Assembly: GCA_958430865.1 (NCBI GenBank) | Contig: CAUDNR010004523.1 | Span: 73,682 to 137,681 of the forward strand | Direction: 5' to 3' | DNA length: 64,000 bases | From: Entrophospora sp. SA101 | Taxonomy: Eukaryota; Glomeromycota; Glomeromycetes; Entrophosporales; Entrophosporaceae | Notes under the pieces: generated by a model | Database searches by the model: none | What the model was told of the DNA's origin: nothing | Seen by the model: only the letters and a program-made list of their open reading frames with translations | Shown here: piece by piece, positions 10,858-23,000 of the stretch | Layout: each line of letters starts with the position of its first letter | Position numbering within the stretch: the stretch's first letter is position 1 | Made by a program: the position numbers and the translations under genes

Positions 10858-11203
10858 GTTATTTTATTATTATAGTTGTTATCAGTGAATAGTCTGAAAG
10901 ATTTCAATTTTCATGATTTTTATTATTGTTTATGTGTTTGTAATTCTTTATTATAACATAATATATTTTATTATTTCATGTCATATATATGATATTATGA
11001 TGAATTACATCTGATGGTCATTTATGATCTACTGCTATTGATGGCAAAGAGCAGTTGGCCAACATTAGCATTAATTTAATATTAAAGATGATTAGTGGCA
11101 GGATTAGATCTTTGTCAAATGTAAATTACATTCTTGATGGTTACTAATTAATATTTTCTTATAAAAAGAGCTGGAGCCTCTTTTCATTCTGAATGTATCA
11201 TTC
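10858..11203 (+). other. Intergenic spacer between F-box copies
   Basis: AT-rich spacer. I see no gene, repeat or RNA signature in it. Confidence 0.4.
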
Positions 11204-12430
11204 AACAAACAATAGCACAATATAAATATTCCAACTTTATGGAAGTATCCGTTTGTTTGTAAAGACAGCACCAAATATTAACTAATTGTATATAAGAATT
11301 TCTTAACTGGAAATTGCATTGAATTAACTTTTGAACTATTGGAAAAACCACCATTATACAATTATGCCATATATTTTTCAAGTGTTGTGATTTTTGATGC
11401 TGATAAAAAATAGAGAATTAAGTTTACAAATTTTACAAAATAAATTAGGAAACTTTATTTTGATCATTAGCAGGTATTAGAAAGATTAGTTCTTATTATA
11501 TAGATTTTAATTTATTAATTAATCATCATAGATTTGATAATTGTTTTCAGAATCTTTATAAAATAGATTGTAATATTCTGATAGTGGTGAATTTTTTGAT
11601 AAATTAGCAAATATTTGTAAAAATATTCAATTGTTAGCAGTATATGGTGATAATATAACAAAAGTATATATAATTTAGCACAGCTAATTAAAGTACAAGA
11701 GCAAATTAAATATTTAGATATTAAATCAGCAATTTTATTAGATGAATTAAAAAAAGCAATATTAATGCATTCACAATCAATAGATATTGTGGTGAAGATA
11801 GAGATAACTTTAGTGATTTATTATTACCAATTCTTAAAAATTTAAAAGCTTTAACACTTTATATTGATAGCAAAATGATAAATTGGAAAAATATTTCATT
11901 GCCAAACATTGAGTCTGTGAAATTATATATTGGTGGTCAAACATTTCTATCAGACTTGTCTGTTCAATGGAAAAAAATCTTAAAAATCTGAATGCTGGTG
12001 GTTATACTGATAAATCCTTGAGAAACTATTACAATCAATTGCATAATATTGTAAAAATCTAAAAAATTTATCTATAATGTATAAGAATGAAATAGACCAG
12101 GAATTAATGGAAATACTTAATAATTGTATTAAATTAAAAAGTATTAGACTTGATGAATTTCCTGGAAATATATTATTAGATTGTGATAAAATATTGACAG
12201 CATTAAATGAGACATTACCAGGAAATTTAAAGTCAATAACCTTTGCTTGTAAAGTTTATAATATTAGTAACCATTCTTTGGACATTCTAATGAAGAATTG
12301 GAGAGGTCCCAAACCTTTAACAATAGGATTTGATAAGTATAATGAATATGAAATTTTGCTAAAAAGTGGAGCCTTGACAAATTTTCTAAAGTATATATAT
12401 ATAATAATAATAATAATAAAAATTTGATAA
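11204..12430 (+). pseudogene. Decayed tandem copy of the F-box gene
   Basis: The DNA parallels the intact F-box gene from its residue ~45 (CAACAAACAATAGCACAATA at 11,204) to near its end, with many small deletions and frameshifts. The longest surviving frame is 12,077-12,427 and reads MYKNEIDQELMEILNNCIKL, matching MYKDELDQELMEVLNNCIKL in the intact gene. The F-box start codon region is missing. The 3' end breaks off at GGAGCCTTGACAAATTTTC, followed by an AT microsatellite. This is a tandem duplicate that lost function. Confidence 0.85.
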
Positions 12431-12750
12431 AATTGCCTTCTATTTATTTTAAAAAAAGAAAAATAATCACAGGTTTGCCAAACACAAATAAAACCAAACA
12501 GCCACATCATCATTATTTTTATTTTGTCAAAAGGATTGTTTCTGATAGCAATAATACTAATACTATAAACAACATTGGCTTGTATAATGAACGTTAGATT
12601 TTAGCCATTTATTGAAAAGGCATATTTAAAAGTGGTAGTTTTTGAAATTGTGCTTATACAATTTTGTAAAAGATCGTCAAAATAAAGTAAATTTGTTCTC
12701 AAAAAAAAAAAACGCGTTAATCATATTTTTTTGGATTAAAAAAATATATA

Positions 12751-13122
12751 ATGACAAAAGGTTCTAAACGTCAAAATTATGGGCCATGTGTTGTATGTGG
12801 CCTAATTGACTCAAACGTAAAATATAGAAAATTGAATGTCGAGTCTCTTAGAAAGACAACAAACAGTCCAAAATTTCATCTAGTAACAACAAAACTTGAA
12901 GTTGGTCAACAACTTTGTCAAAAAGACTGGAATCAACTGGTAATTTACGATAGAAATGCCTACAGTCCTAAAAAAAAACAAAGCAAAACTCCTGACAAAT
13001 CATCAAGTGGTGCACACAATAATAATAATAATGAATTTAATAATGCTAGAAATATAATTCGTGATCTTGAACAGAAAATTTCAGAGTTAACAAGAAAATT
13101 AGGAAATATGAAAAAATGGTAA
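12751..13122 (+). CDS. Small zinc-binding-like protein related to the TIR element's N-terminal exon
   Basis: A 123-codon frame starts at ATG 12,751. It has a CxxC pair in NYGPCVVCG and a third cysteine in GQQLCQKDWNQLVIYDRN, then an Asn run and a coiled-coil-like tail (RDLEQKISELTRKLG). The arrangement GPCxxC ... SLRK ... QLCxxxxNxLVxYDRN also occurs in the first exon of the transposon-like gene at 20,312-23,088, so the two share a domain. The frame ends in TGGTAATAA, which could be a splice donor (TG|GTAATA), leaving open that a longer gene continues downstream. Function is unknown; a DNA-binding zinc module is an inference. Confidence 0.6.
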   Translation: MTKGSKRQNYGPCVVCGLIDSNVKYRKLNVESLRKTTNSPKFHLVTTKLEVGQQLCQKDWNQLVIYDRNAYSPKKKQSKTPDKSSSGAHNNNNNEFNNARNIIRDLEQKISELTRKLGNMKKW

Positions 13123-13480
13123 TAATTATAATGATAATGATGTTGATGATGATGACGATATCTATTATCTATTATTTCAAGTCATTTATTTATTAATGTC
13201 TAATATCAAAAAAATTTTTTTTTATTAAAATGACTAAATATTAGCGATCAATCCAATCAATGAAATGTATCTATCATTTGAAATTTGGAAATTTTCAAAA
13301 TATCCACCTTCTAACAGCACAATTAAATAAATAATAATAATTAACAAATACTGCCAAAATTATTTTATTAAATTAAATAAAGAGATTAAATAAATAAATA
13401 AATATAAATATATATATTATAAACTTATTGGCAAATCATTGTTCTCAATTTTTTATTAATAAAGTAGAAGTAGTGGCATC
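13123..13480. other. Convergent 3' spacer
   Basis: AT-rich spacer between convergent genes, presumably holding both polyadenylation regions. It has runs of AAATAAATAAAT. I see nothing else. Confidence 0.4.
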
Positions 13481-16081
13481 TTAATTAGATAATGGTGGTG
13501 TTGTAGGCGGCGATTGTTTGTCTTTAAGGTAATCTTCGAATGGGTTCTTATCTGCAAAAGGCCTTTTACCCAATAAATTTATCATGTCTTCTCTATTCAA
13601 TACTTCTTTTGATAATAATAGTTTTGCAACTTTTTCAACATCATTCTTTTTCTCTGTCAACAGTTGGACAGTTCTTTCATATGCCGTTCTCACCAACTTT
13701 CTCACCTCTTCATCTATCATTCTAGCTGTTTCTTCCGAATATGGTTTCTGGAATTGTGGTTCGTTATCGCCTGGATTATTAAATGAAAGTGGTCCTATAA
13801 TGGCATTCATTCCATACATTGACACTTGTGCATAGGCAATCTTTGTAACCTTTTGTAGGTCATCCTGTGCTCCTGTAGTCACTACATTAAAAAATATTTG
13901 TTCTGATACACGTCCACCCAATGTCATGCACATACGATCTAATAATTGTGAAGTTGAATAGAGATATTGATCTTTTGGTAGATATTGTGCATACCCCAGT
14001 GCTCCTATACCTCTTGGAATTATTGAAACTTTCAATAATGGATCTGCATGCTCTAAAAACCACCCTGCAACTGCATGCCCTGCTTCATGATATGCTACCG
14101 TTTTCTTTTCTTCTGGTGATAATACCCTCGATTTCTTCTCCAAACCTGCTATTACTCTTTCAATTGCTTGCTCAAAATGTTCTTCACCCACTGATTCTTT
14201 TTGATACCTTGCTGCAATAAGTGCTGCTTCATTGGAAACATTGGCTATATCCGCACCTGAAAATCCTGGCGTCAACGCAGCCAATTTATTTGCCAATCTA
14301 TCTATATCTTCATTGGTTTTTATAGGTTTCAAATGTACTTTAAATATGGCGGCTCTACCCTTAATATCTGGTTTATCAATTCCAATATGTCTATCAAATC
14401 TACCTGGTCTCATTAATGCTGGATCTAATACATCTGGTCTATTTGTACCAGCTAAAACAACTACGTGTTCGCTAGATCCAAACCCATCCATCTCGACTAA
14501 CAACTGATTCAATGTGCTCTCCCTTTCATCGTTCCCGCCAAATTGCCCAATTTTTCCTCTGGATTTTCCTATCGCATCAATTTCGTCCACAAATATAATA
14601 CATGGTGCATTCTTTTTTGCGGTAGCAAATAAATCTCTTACTCTGGATGGACCAACCCCAACAAACATCTCTATGAACTCTGACCCCGATACGCTTAGAA
14701 ATGGCACGCCGGCTTCTCCTGCAGTTGCTTTGGCAAGTAACGTTTTACCTGTGCCAGGTGGTCCACTTAATATCGCACCTTTTGGAATTTTGGCGCCTAG
14801 TTTCTCATATGCGGTTGGATCCTTTAAAAATTTAACAAATTCCATAATCTCTTCTTTTGCCTCATCCATACCTGCTACATCTTTGAATTTCACTTTAACG
14901 TCTGCCTCTTGATTAAATAGTTTCGCTTTGGATTTACCAATCCCAAAAATTCCTTGTGAGCCTGCTGCTCCACTGCGTCTCGTCAAATAGTATAATGCAC
15001 CAACCAAGAACAAAGTTGGAGCAAAATGTAATAACGTGTTTAAAATACTAATTTCATCATGATATGCTACTGGTATCCTTTCACTTGACGGAATTTCCAA
15101 TTCTTTTTGTGCATCCTCTAATTTTCTTTCAAATGCTTCCACTGACCCAATGCTAAAATAATATGTTACGCCTGATAATGAGGGAGAATTTGGATACACT
15201 TGTCCTGTTGCATTTGAATGTAAGATAACCTTAACTTTTTTCCTATTTATCACAACCAACTTATCAACTAATCCCTTATTTAAAAATGCAGTTCTAAATT
15301 CTTGCCATGTTATCTCGCGTGAATTTTCATTACCAGAAACAACCTTATAAAAAACATAAGCTGCCATTAAAAAAGGAAGTATAGTATTGGCATTTAATTG
15401 CATTTGAAATTCTTTTTGTTGAAATGGCGGTTTTCTTTGTGATCTTTTTTCATTTTGTGATCTATTACTTCCATCATTATTATTCTTTTTTCTTGATGAA
15501 TTTTCTGAACCTTTACCATCTTTACCACCACCACCTTTAATGTTAGATGACGACGACGATGGTTTATTAAAAAAATTTTCAAATCCTCTTGGAATTTGTT
15601 TATTTTCTTGGACCTCATCTGATTTTTTCTTATCAGGCATTGACACTACATGTATTATTATATATATGTTAATATTATTTTAATCCATTGTCATTTGCAA
15701 AAACAATTAATCAACGATAGACATTCACATTTCACCAGTACCTTTCTTATTTAAATTATTGCTATTATTGTTGTCATGGTTGTTACTACCATTAGAACTT
15801 TTTGGTTCAAGTGGAGGTGGTGATTGTGAAGATATTTGAGTTATTGCAACAGAAATATTATATTTTTTTGTCAAATTGTGAAAACCTATCAACAAAAACA
15901 ACAACTACAATAAGACTTTTTTTTTTGCTTCTCTTGGGGATTCAAAAAAAAATTTACCTGATCTTTGCGTGAATGCTGCATTTCGATGTGAACGGTTATT
16001 AACTATTAAATTATTAATTTGTTTATAATAGATAGTTTTTTGAAAATTAATAAAAACTTTTTTACGTAATAAAGTAGCCAT
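13481..16081 (-). CDS. AFG3: Mitochondrial m-AAA protease subunit (AFG3/YTA10 type)
   Basis: An ATP-dependent zinc metalloprotease of the mitochondrial inner membrane that degrades misassembled membrane proteins and processes others such as ribosomal subunit bL32. I join exons 15,958-16,081, 15,742-15,885 and 13,481-15,645, giving 810 residues in phase. The first exon ([20 protein letters not shown]) supplies a basic presequence. Then come a Ser/Gly/Lys-rich linker, transmembrane segments near residues 174-192 and 289-310, the Walker A GPPGTGKT (about 384-391), Walker B IIFVDE (about 439-444), the second region of homology LMRPGRFDR, the zinc motif HEAGH (about 609-613) and the downstream zinc-ligand aspartate in TGAQDDL. 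Length and order match AFG3L2/Yta10. It diverges from the reductase gene across 130 bp. It appears intact. Confidence 0.95.
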
Positions 16082-16211
16082 TTATTACAAGAAAAATTTT
16101 TTGATAAATAATAAAATTCAATCGGCGCGCAGTATGTTACACATTAAAATACGCATATTAATATTAATATTTTTTGACGTGTGACTGGAAACTTGGATCA
16201 AAAAAAAAAAA
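16082..16211. promoter_or_regulatory. Shared divergent promoter of AFG3 and methionine synthase reductase
   Basis: Only 130 bp separate the two start codons, so both promoters must sit here or overlap the genes. It contains a rare GC-rich patch (CGGCGCGC near 16,122) and TGACGTGTGAC near 16,175, which resembles a CRE-type bZIP site. Regulation by such a factor is inference. Confidence 0.55.
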
Positions 16212-18902
16212 ATGGAATTAGAAAAAAGTGAACGATTTATAATTTTTTATGCCTCGCAGACAGGAAATTCTGAATGGATTGCCAAAAATATTCATAAAGA
16301 AGCGTTAGAACATGGTTACTCTAATGAATGCTTTGTATGTGATGATTATGAAAAGGTAATGTAGTAAATAAATAATTTTTTTGAAATTTTCAAAATATTT
16401 TTAAATTAATGATTTAACAACTTTTTAGGTAGATTTTACAAAAGAAAAGGTCTTGATTTTCGTTACTGCAAATACTGGTGACGGTGATCCACCTGACAAT
16501 TCAATAAAATTCTTTCGGTTCTTAAGAAAAACAAAATCTAAAACTTTTTTAAGTCATGCAAAATTTACAATCCTTGGTAATAAGTTGAATCGTTTTCATG
16601 CTAGTACGGAATTTTTTATAATTGGCTAAATTATTATAATTTTATAGGATTGGGAGATACAAATTATTCGAATTTCAATAATACAGCAAAACGTTTAGAA
16701 AAGAAATTGTTAGAGATAGGTGCTACTACTTTTTATGAAAAGGGTCTTGCAGATGACGCAACTGGGTAAAAAAAATCAACCTTAATATAATATACATAAG
16801 TATATCAATTTATTAATTCATATTTAATTATTTTGACTTTTTCTTTGATTATAATAATGAAAAAGATTGGAGGCAATTGTTGATCCTTGGATTTCAAATT
16901 TGTGGCTAGCTCTACCTAATGTATGTATTCAGAATGATAATTTAAATGATCAATCAAATCAAATTGTTGATTCGATAAAGGAAATTAAAATCGAAGATGA
17001 TAAAAAAGATACAAATTTGTTGAATGGCAACAAACAGCCAAAGACTGAAAATAATATTAAAAATGATTCTAATGATAACAACCATAATAATGATAACTCA
17101 CAAAAAATTCAAACAACTAATGGTCTACAAAAAGGATCAAAACTTTTATTAGATTTATCAGATATTGATAAACATGAACAACTTACAGCCTTGCCACGTA
17201 TTCCTGCCACAATATGTAAAATAATAAAGAAAAAAATAAGACATTTAAATCCTTTAAAAAGTTTACCTTCTTTCATTATTAATAACCTAATTATGTATGC
17301 TAAATTAGATACAGTATGTTGTTTGTCACATCCTGATGCTTTAAAAAGGACTTTGCATCTTGAGTTAGATGTTAAAGAATTTAGGGACAAAATAGAGTTT
17401 GTTCCTGGAGATTCTTTTGGAATCTACGCACCTAATAGTATCGAACTTATTAAGGGAATATTGAGTATGCTGGAGATTAATGAACAGGAATTTGATGAAG
17501 AAATTTCTGTTGAATCTTTAGAGGAAAAAGGTTAAAATTTGATTTATATCTATATATATATATATATTATGGGGATTCTAAAAAAAATTTTTTTAGATCT
17601 TCCATCACATCTTAAAAATGCAAATTCTACATCAATTATCGAGTTGCTTTCTTATGGAGTTGATTTATGTTCATCGCCACGTAAAGCTTTATTGAGAATG
17701 ATGGCAGAATATGTTTCGGATGAAAATGAAAAGAAGACTTTACTTTTTTGTGTAGTAAACAAGGTTTTATTTTTTTATTTTTTATTTATCGACAATAATA
17801 AAACAAATCATTATCCATATTTACATTTATATATTTCTAATATTTATATTTATAGGTCTTCAACAATTCAATTGTTTGCGTGAACAAGCACCAACTTTTC
17901 TTGATTTATTAACAACATTTCCATCTTGCAAACCACCATTTGAACGTATTTTGGACATACTACCACCTCATCAACCTCGTTATTATTCAATAACCAATTC
18001 GCCATTATCAATTTGTGATAAATTACATATTGCATTTAATGTTGCAGAATATGACACACCATCTCCATATAATATGAGAAAATATGGAGTTTGTACTCCT
18101 TGGCTTGACAATTTAACAGGTGTAGTTACTGAAATGAACAAGCCAGTTAAATTATCATCTGATATAAGAATTCCTATTTTCATAAAACCAAACACGAATC
18201 AATTTGCCGTTCCATCGGACATTTCAAAACCTGTGATTATGATAGGTCCGGGTACTGGTGTGGCACCGTTTGTGGGATTTTTGCAACATCGTGAACAAAT
18301 ACTTTCTGTCAATCCGAAGGAAGTAGGGAAAAACAACAATGATATTTTAGTAGGAGACATGTGGTTGTTTTATGGTTGTAGGAATAAAGAAATAGACTTT
18401 ATTTATCGTAAGGAATTGGAAGGATTTTTAGAACGAGGTATTTTGAAAGAGTTACTTGTCTCTGAAAGTAGAGTAGCTGGAGCTGGTATTGATGGAAAAC
18501 CCAAGTACGTTCAAGATCTTATTAGAAAGTATGGTAATGACTTGTATGATTTGTTGGATAAAAAAAATGCAATGATATTTATTTGTGGGTATGTATATAT
18601 CGAAAATATTTTTTATATTGAATTTATTTGTTTGATGTTTGTTTAAGCTAATTATACATTACAATGTGATTGATTATATATATAGAGATGCCAAAGGAAT
18701 GTCAAAAGATGTTAATGATGCATTGGTAGATATTTTAATCGAGCATGGAAAAATGGATCGTCCTGAAGCAATAAAATTATTGCAGAAATGGATGAGTGAG
18801 AAGCGTTATTTACGTGATCTGGTAAGATTGTTTGAATTTTGATTTATTTATTTCTAATCTGCTTGAATGATTCTGATTTCTTTTTTCTTTTAGTGGGCAT
18901 GA
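16212..18902 (+). CDS. MTRR: Methionine synthase reductase
   Basis: A diflavin reductase that passes electrons from NADPH through FAD and FMN to reactivate cobalamin-dependent methionine synthase. Exons: 16,212-16,355, 16,429-16,576, 16,648-16,765, 16,866-17,530, 17,597-17,749, 17,856-18,588, 18,686-18,821 and 18,894-18,902; phases agree and give 701 residues (human MTRR is ~698). The FMN domain has ASQTGNS (14-20), TANTGDGDPPD and GLGDTNYSNF (from 98). The sequence FYEKGLADDATGLEAIVDPW matches MTRR better than other diflavin reductases. FAD binding is marked by RYYS (451-454), NADPH binding by GPGTGVAPF (540). The last 9-bp exon encodes Trp-Ala-stop, supplying the terminal Trp that stacks on FAD in this family. 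An Asn/Asp-rich insert lies in the hinge. The exon 5 donor (GTGTAG) is the least certain junction. Confidence 0.92.
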
Positions 18903-19456
18903 TCATTAATATATTATAGAAATGAAAAGTTGGCATGTAACTTTTACTTGTTATTTTTCCTATTTAAATTCTTGTCTATCTGGAGAATCATTACCTCGTA
19001 ACTCTGAGAATAGAATGATCTGTATTTGTATGTTTATATAATAATAAAACAATAATAAATAAAAAAAATTTAATAAAAATAAAATAGCGCAAAATTTTAA
19101 TCATGCAATTATTGATCGACAAATTGACCAATCAAAATCGTGAATTTGATAATGTAAAAATAAATGTTGGTTTGATTCGTATCGTCAACAATCACTTCAC
19201 TAACAATTGTTTCGTTAACAAATGGTTTGAATTTAAGAAGTTGGAAGCAAGCATGTGACAAACCTTTGAAATAGTCTAATAAATTAAATCGTACTGCTCG
19301 AAAGTATATTTAAAGGGTTGGTTTTCGACTTGGTTGAAGAATAACTCTCTTCCTAACTCTTCTCTTGACCATATCTCTCAATATAATCAAAATAACCTTA
19401 ATATAATGAATGTTGACAAAACGATTGTAAACACAACCAACATTTAAGATGTACGA
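18903..19456. other. Intergenic, no supported gene
   Basis: AT-rich DNA downstream of the reductase. I see no reading frame, RNA or repeat of note. Confidence 0.4.
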
Positions 19457-20060
19457 TTAAGACAAAACATGAACGATGTATGAAAAAATCAACCAAAAAT
19501 TTGCATTAAACCTCATTTCTTTACATAAGGTGCAAAGATCAGTTCGTGGTGATAGGAATTGAAACTCAGGAAAATAACTCTTCCAAATTTTTACAAAGGT
19601 TGAATAGCCAATATGATCTTCTGTCTCAGTTCCAATACAACATAAAAATTCCTCATGCATTCCTGTGTAGCTGTCTTTGTAGGTAAATAAATAATTGCAT
19701 TTGTATCTCTTTTAAAATGGTGACCTAGAATAAAAAAATAAGTTACTAATCAACATTAAATAAATAATACACATTTTAATTTTAACTGGTGATAGTAAAC
19801 CATTCACATTTGCATAAATTTTTAAAAAAGTAAGCACTTTTAATATTGTCTCAAAAGAGAATTTATTATGAGAAACCTTTTTTCCTTTGCTTAAATGCAC
19901 TTTTGGTACAATATCATTATCTTTATAATGATTTTTTAAACCAGTTAATCTATTTTTTGATAAATCATATAATTTTAAAAAAGCACTACTGCATATTGCT
20001 ACACCATCAAATACATAAGCCATTGGGGTGTCCCACATCATATGATTTACAAACATAGTC
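19457..20060 (-). pseudogene. Decayed transposase-like gene fragment
   Basis: On the minus strand, YVFDGVAICSSAFLKLYDLS then HYKDNDIVPKVHLSKGKK and LKVLTFLKIYANVNGLL form one frame. After a probable intron (ending in TTCTAG), GHHFKRDTNAIIYLPTKTAT and, in another frame, IGYSTFVKIWKSYFPEF and SPRTDLCTLC continue it. From memory this order (V-C-x-x-AF..., NG, TFVxLW, TDLCxxC) matches the N-terminal half of a widespread eukaryotic DDE-transposon protein family. Frame changes and the missing catalytic half make it a relic. Its 5' end abuts the TIR element at 20,067, which probably inserted into it. Confidence 0.55.
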
Positions 20061-20066
20061 GATCAC

Positions 20067-23000
20067 AGCATGGTGGAAATTCCCATTTTTGTGTAACATT
20101 TGAAGATCAAAAAAAAATTTTATTTTTTTAATATTATATTAATTTTTAATATTATTATTGATTACAATTTTTATGAAACCTATTGGATAATTTAGATAAA
20201 TATTTTTTTATTAATTTAAATTATAAATTTTTAAAGTTAAAATAATTTTTTGTTGGTACTTATTTAATGCTTCAGTTAATTGTTTATTTGCAGAATCATC
20301 ATTTTGAAAAATTATAAATTCATCATTATCATTAATATTTTTTTCATCTCAGAACTACTACTATCATTATCATTGTCTTTCTTTTTTTTCTTTTTTTTAT
20401 TGTTATCTTGTCCAGATTTTTTCAATCTTTCAATAAAAGAAGGAACTAATTGATTAATCTTTTCTGAAAAATATTGGTAACAATAAACACATAAATTATT
20501 TTGCCTGTTAAAACAAATAATATGAAATGAATGACCACAAGTTAAAAAATAGCTTGGAATATTTTGATCTAAAATCTTACAAAAGTTGGCATCACAAAAT
20601 TTTTGAGTATTAGGAATGTGTGATGAAAGAAAAGCTGTTGGTAAAGCAACTTCCCATAATTTACCCATTGTTGGAAGATCATAATATTGTTTTTCATTTG
20701 CTTTTCTTTTTGTAAGTTTTTGTGTTTTACCTAAATTATTCCAAACTGATTCAAAGTATTGTAATAAAAATATAGCTGATCTTTCTAGCATACAATCTAT
20801 ATTTTTTTTTGAATAAGGATATTTTTTTTTTCAACAAATGCATTTAAAAAATTATTATTATGTTTTTCAGTATCTATAACTAAAGCATCACGCCTTAATC
20901 TTTTTGGATCAAAACCTTTATCAGATGTGTATCTACATAATAAAGAGTGAAAGTTTTCTACATAACTATCATGAAATAGTGATAAGTATTGCCTAATAAA
21001 ATTGTAAATTGGATGATTAATTTGATTCCAGTAAAAAATATCACTTAGAAAAGCCAAAATAGCCTTATCATAATTTTTTCTTTTAAATCTTGCCATAAAA
21101 GTCCATACACAAAATAAAGTTTCAATATATTCATCGAAAAATCCTCCTCGAAATAAAACTCCATAAATATCCAACACAGAGGGAATGATATTATCTAACA
21201 AGTCAATACTAGTTGCATATTCAATATCTTTACATAGTTTAAATTTTTTTAAGATTTCTTGCCTAACTAACTTCCAACCACCATAACTTAGATATAGAAG
21301 TAAATTAATTTTACATGGAAATATTCTTTCTCCAAGATCTTTTTTAGCCTTAAAAACATACAAATAGAGCTTATTAAAAAAAGGATAAAAAATTTTATAT
21401 GTTGTTTCACGTGTGTTTAGTGAGATGTGTAGAGGACTAATTAAAGGAACTAACTTAGTTATTTGATCAGGAATATTATTATTTAACTTTAAAATTTTTT
21501 GAGTAATTGCACTACGAATATATAACTGGCCAGGCCAGTCAGCTGATATTGGGATTATATTTGTTTGAATATAATCTTGAATTTCAGAAAATTGAAATAA
21601 AAAATTTGCTGCTTTTAAATAATCATCCAGTGATTTAAGATTCAACTCTTGAAATTCAATCAACTTAACACAATCCATTGTACGTATATTATACATATCT
21701 TCTTGAATCCAGTTGGTATTGTATGAGTGAATTGATAATGTGTTTATTAATTCTTTTTCAGGTAAGAGAGTCATTTCTGGAACTGACCAAAATGATTTTC
21801 TATTTATATAACTAACACTAAATTTGTTCATATATGTATTATATAAATAATATATTAAACTATTAGAGTCTACAAGATTTGGATTATGTACTTTGAATCC
21901 AGATGGAGATAAGTAATAAATTGAAGGGATATTTGGAGTATTTATTGTCATAGTCATCATATGTGCAACTTGTGAAGTTGAAGTAGTGTTTGGCATTCTT
22001 GATTGGTGTATGTCATGATAGTCATCTATATTTAAAATAAAAGTATTAATTTTCTAAAAAAAAAATTTTTAATTTTAATTTTAATAAATAATATATATAT
22101 TATAAAATATTATAAAATATAAATAAAATTATTTACCTTTTTTTTTAAATATTCTAGTACACTCAAAGCATGATCTTTTTCTATTTTATTCATTTTGTTA
22201 ATTAATGAACGATAAGTAGTTGATAAGCCAACATTTGATAGCATGTTAATTCCAGAACATGATGTGCCAGTTCCGACTAAAAACAATCCCATATCATCTT
22301 TAAAATAAGTACAATGTTTATTTCTAATACTTACTAACTGGTAAATTAATACCATAATTTTTTTTTTAATACTTTCAATTGTTTTTTGATTTTTATTTTT
22401 AATATTTGTTGATTGAACTAATGTATTAAAAAAATGAACAAATCCAGGATGTTTATTACTCACATATTCCATAAAATTGTTTACATTATTGATTGGATTT
22501 ATTTTTTCCTTATGTTGAGCATCGTATAAAATTTTTGTTAAAATTTCTATTTCTTTTGTAAAATATTTACAAAAATTTGTTTCTTCTAAAAATAAATAAA
22601 CAGTAATATTAAAATAAGTATAATAAACATATATATAAAATGTAAAATTTTTTGATGCTTTTATATTATATTTAAAATATAAATTATTTGCCTGATATTA
22701 AAAATAATTCATCAAAATTTTCTTTTAATTGGTCTAATTCATTTTGTATAAATTGAATATTTGCCTTAAGTTGAATATTTTCTGATGATTTATTTATTAA
22801 TTCATTATATTCAGCTTCATGTAAAATAAATTTTCTTTTTTTTTCATGTAATGGTAATTTTAAACAAAAATTTTCATCATCATTATTCTTATTATTCTTA
22901 TCATTCCTATCATATACTACAAGATCATTGTAACATTTATGGCATAACTGTGAACCTATTTCTAAAACACATAAATTCTCTTTGTTATTAGAGAAAACTT

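Noticed and set aside
13540..14912. Several plus-strand open frames across the AFG3 gene
   Set aside because: Antisense shadows of a clearly conserved protease; no family features.
16212..18902. Assignment as Tah18/NDOR1 diflavin reductase
   Set aside because: The FMN-domain end (GLADDATGLEAIVDPW), the long hinge and the KYVQD...KDVNDAL C-terminal region fit methionine synthase reductase better.
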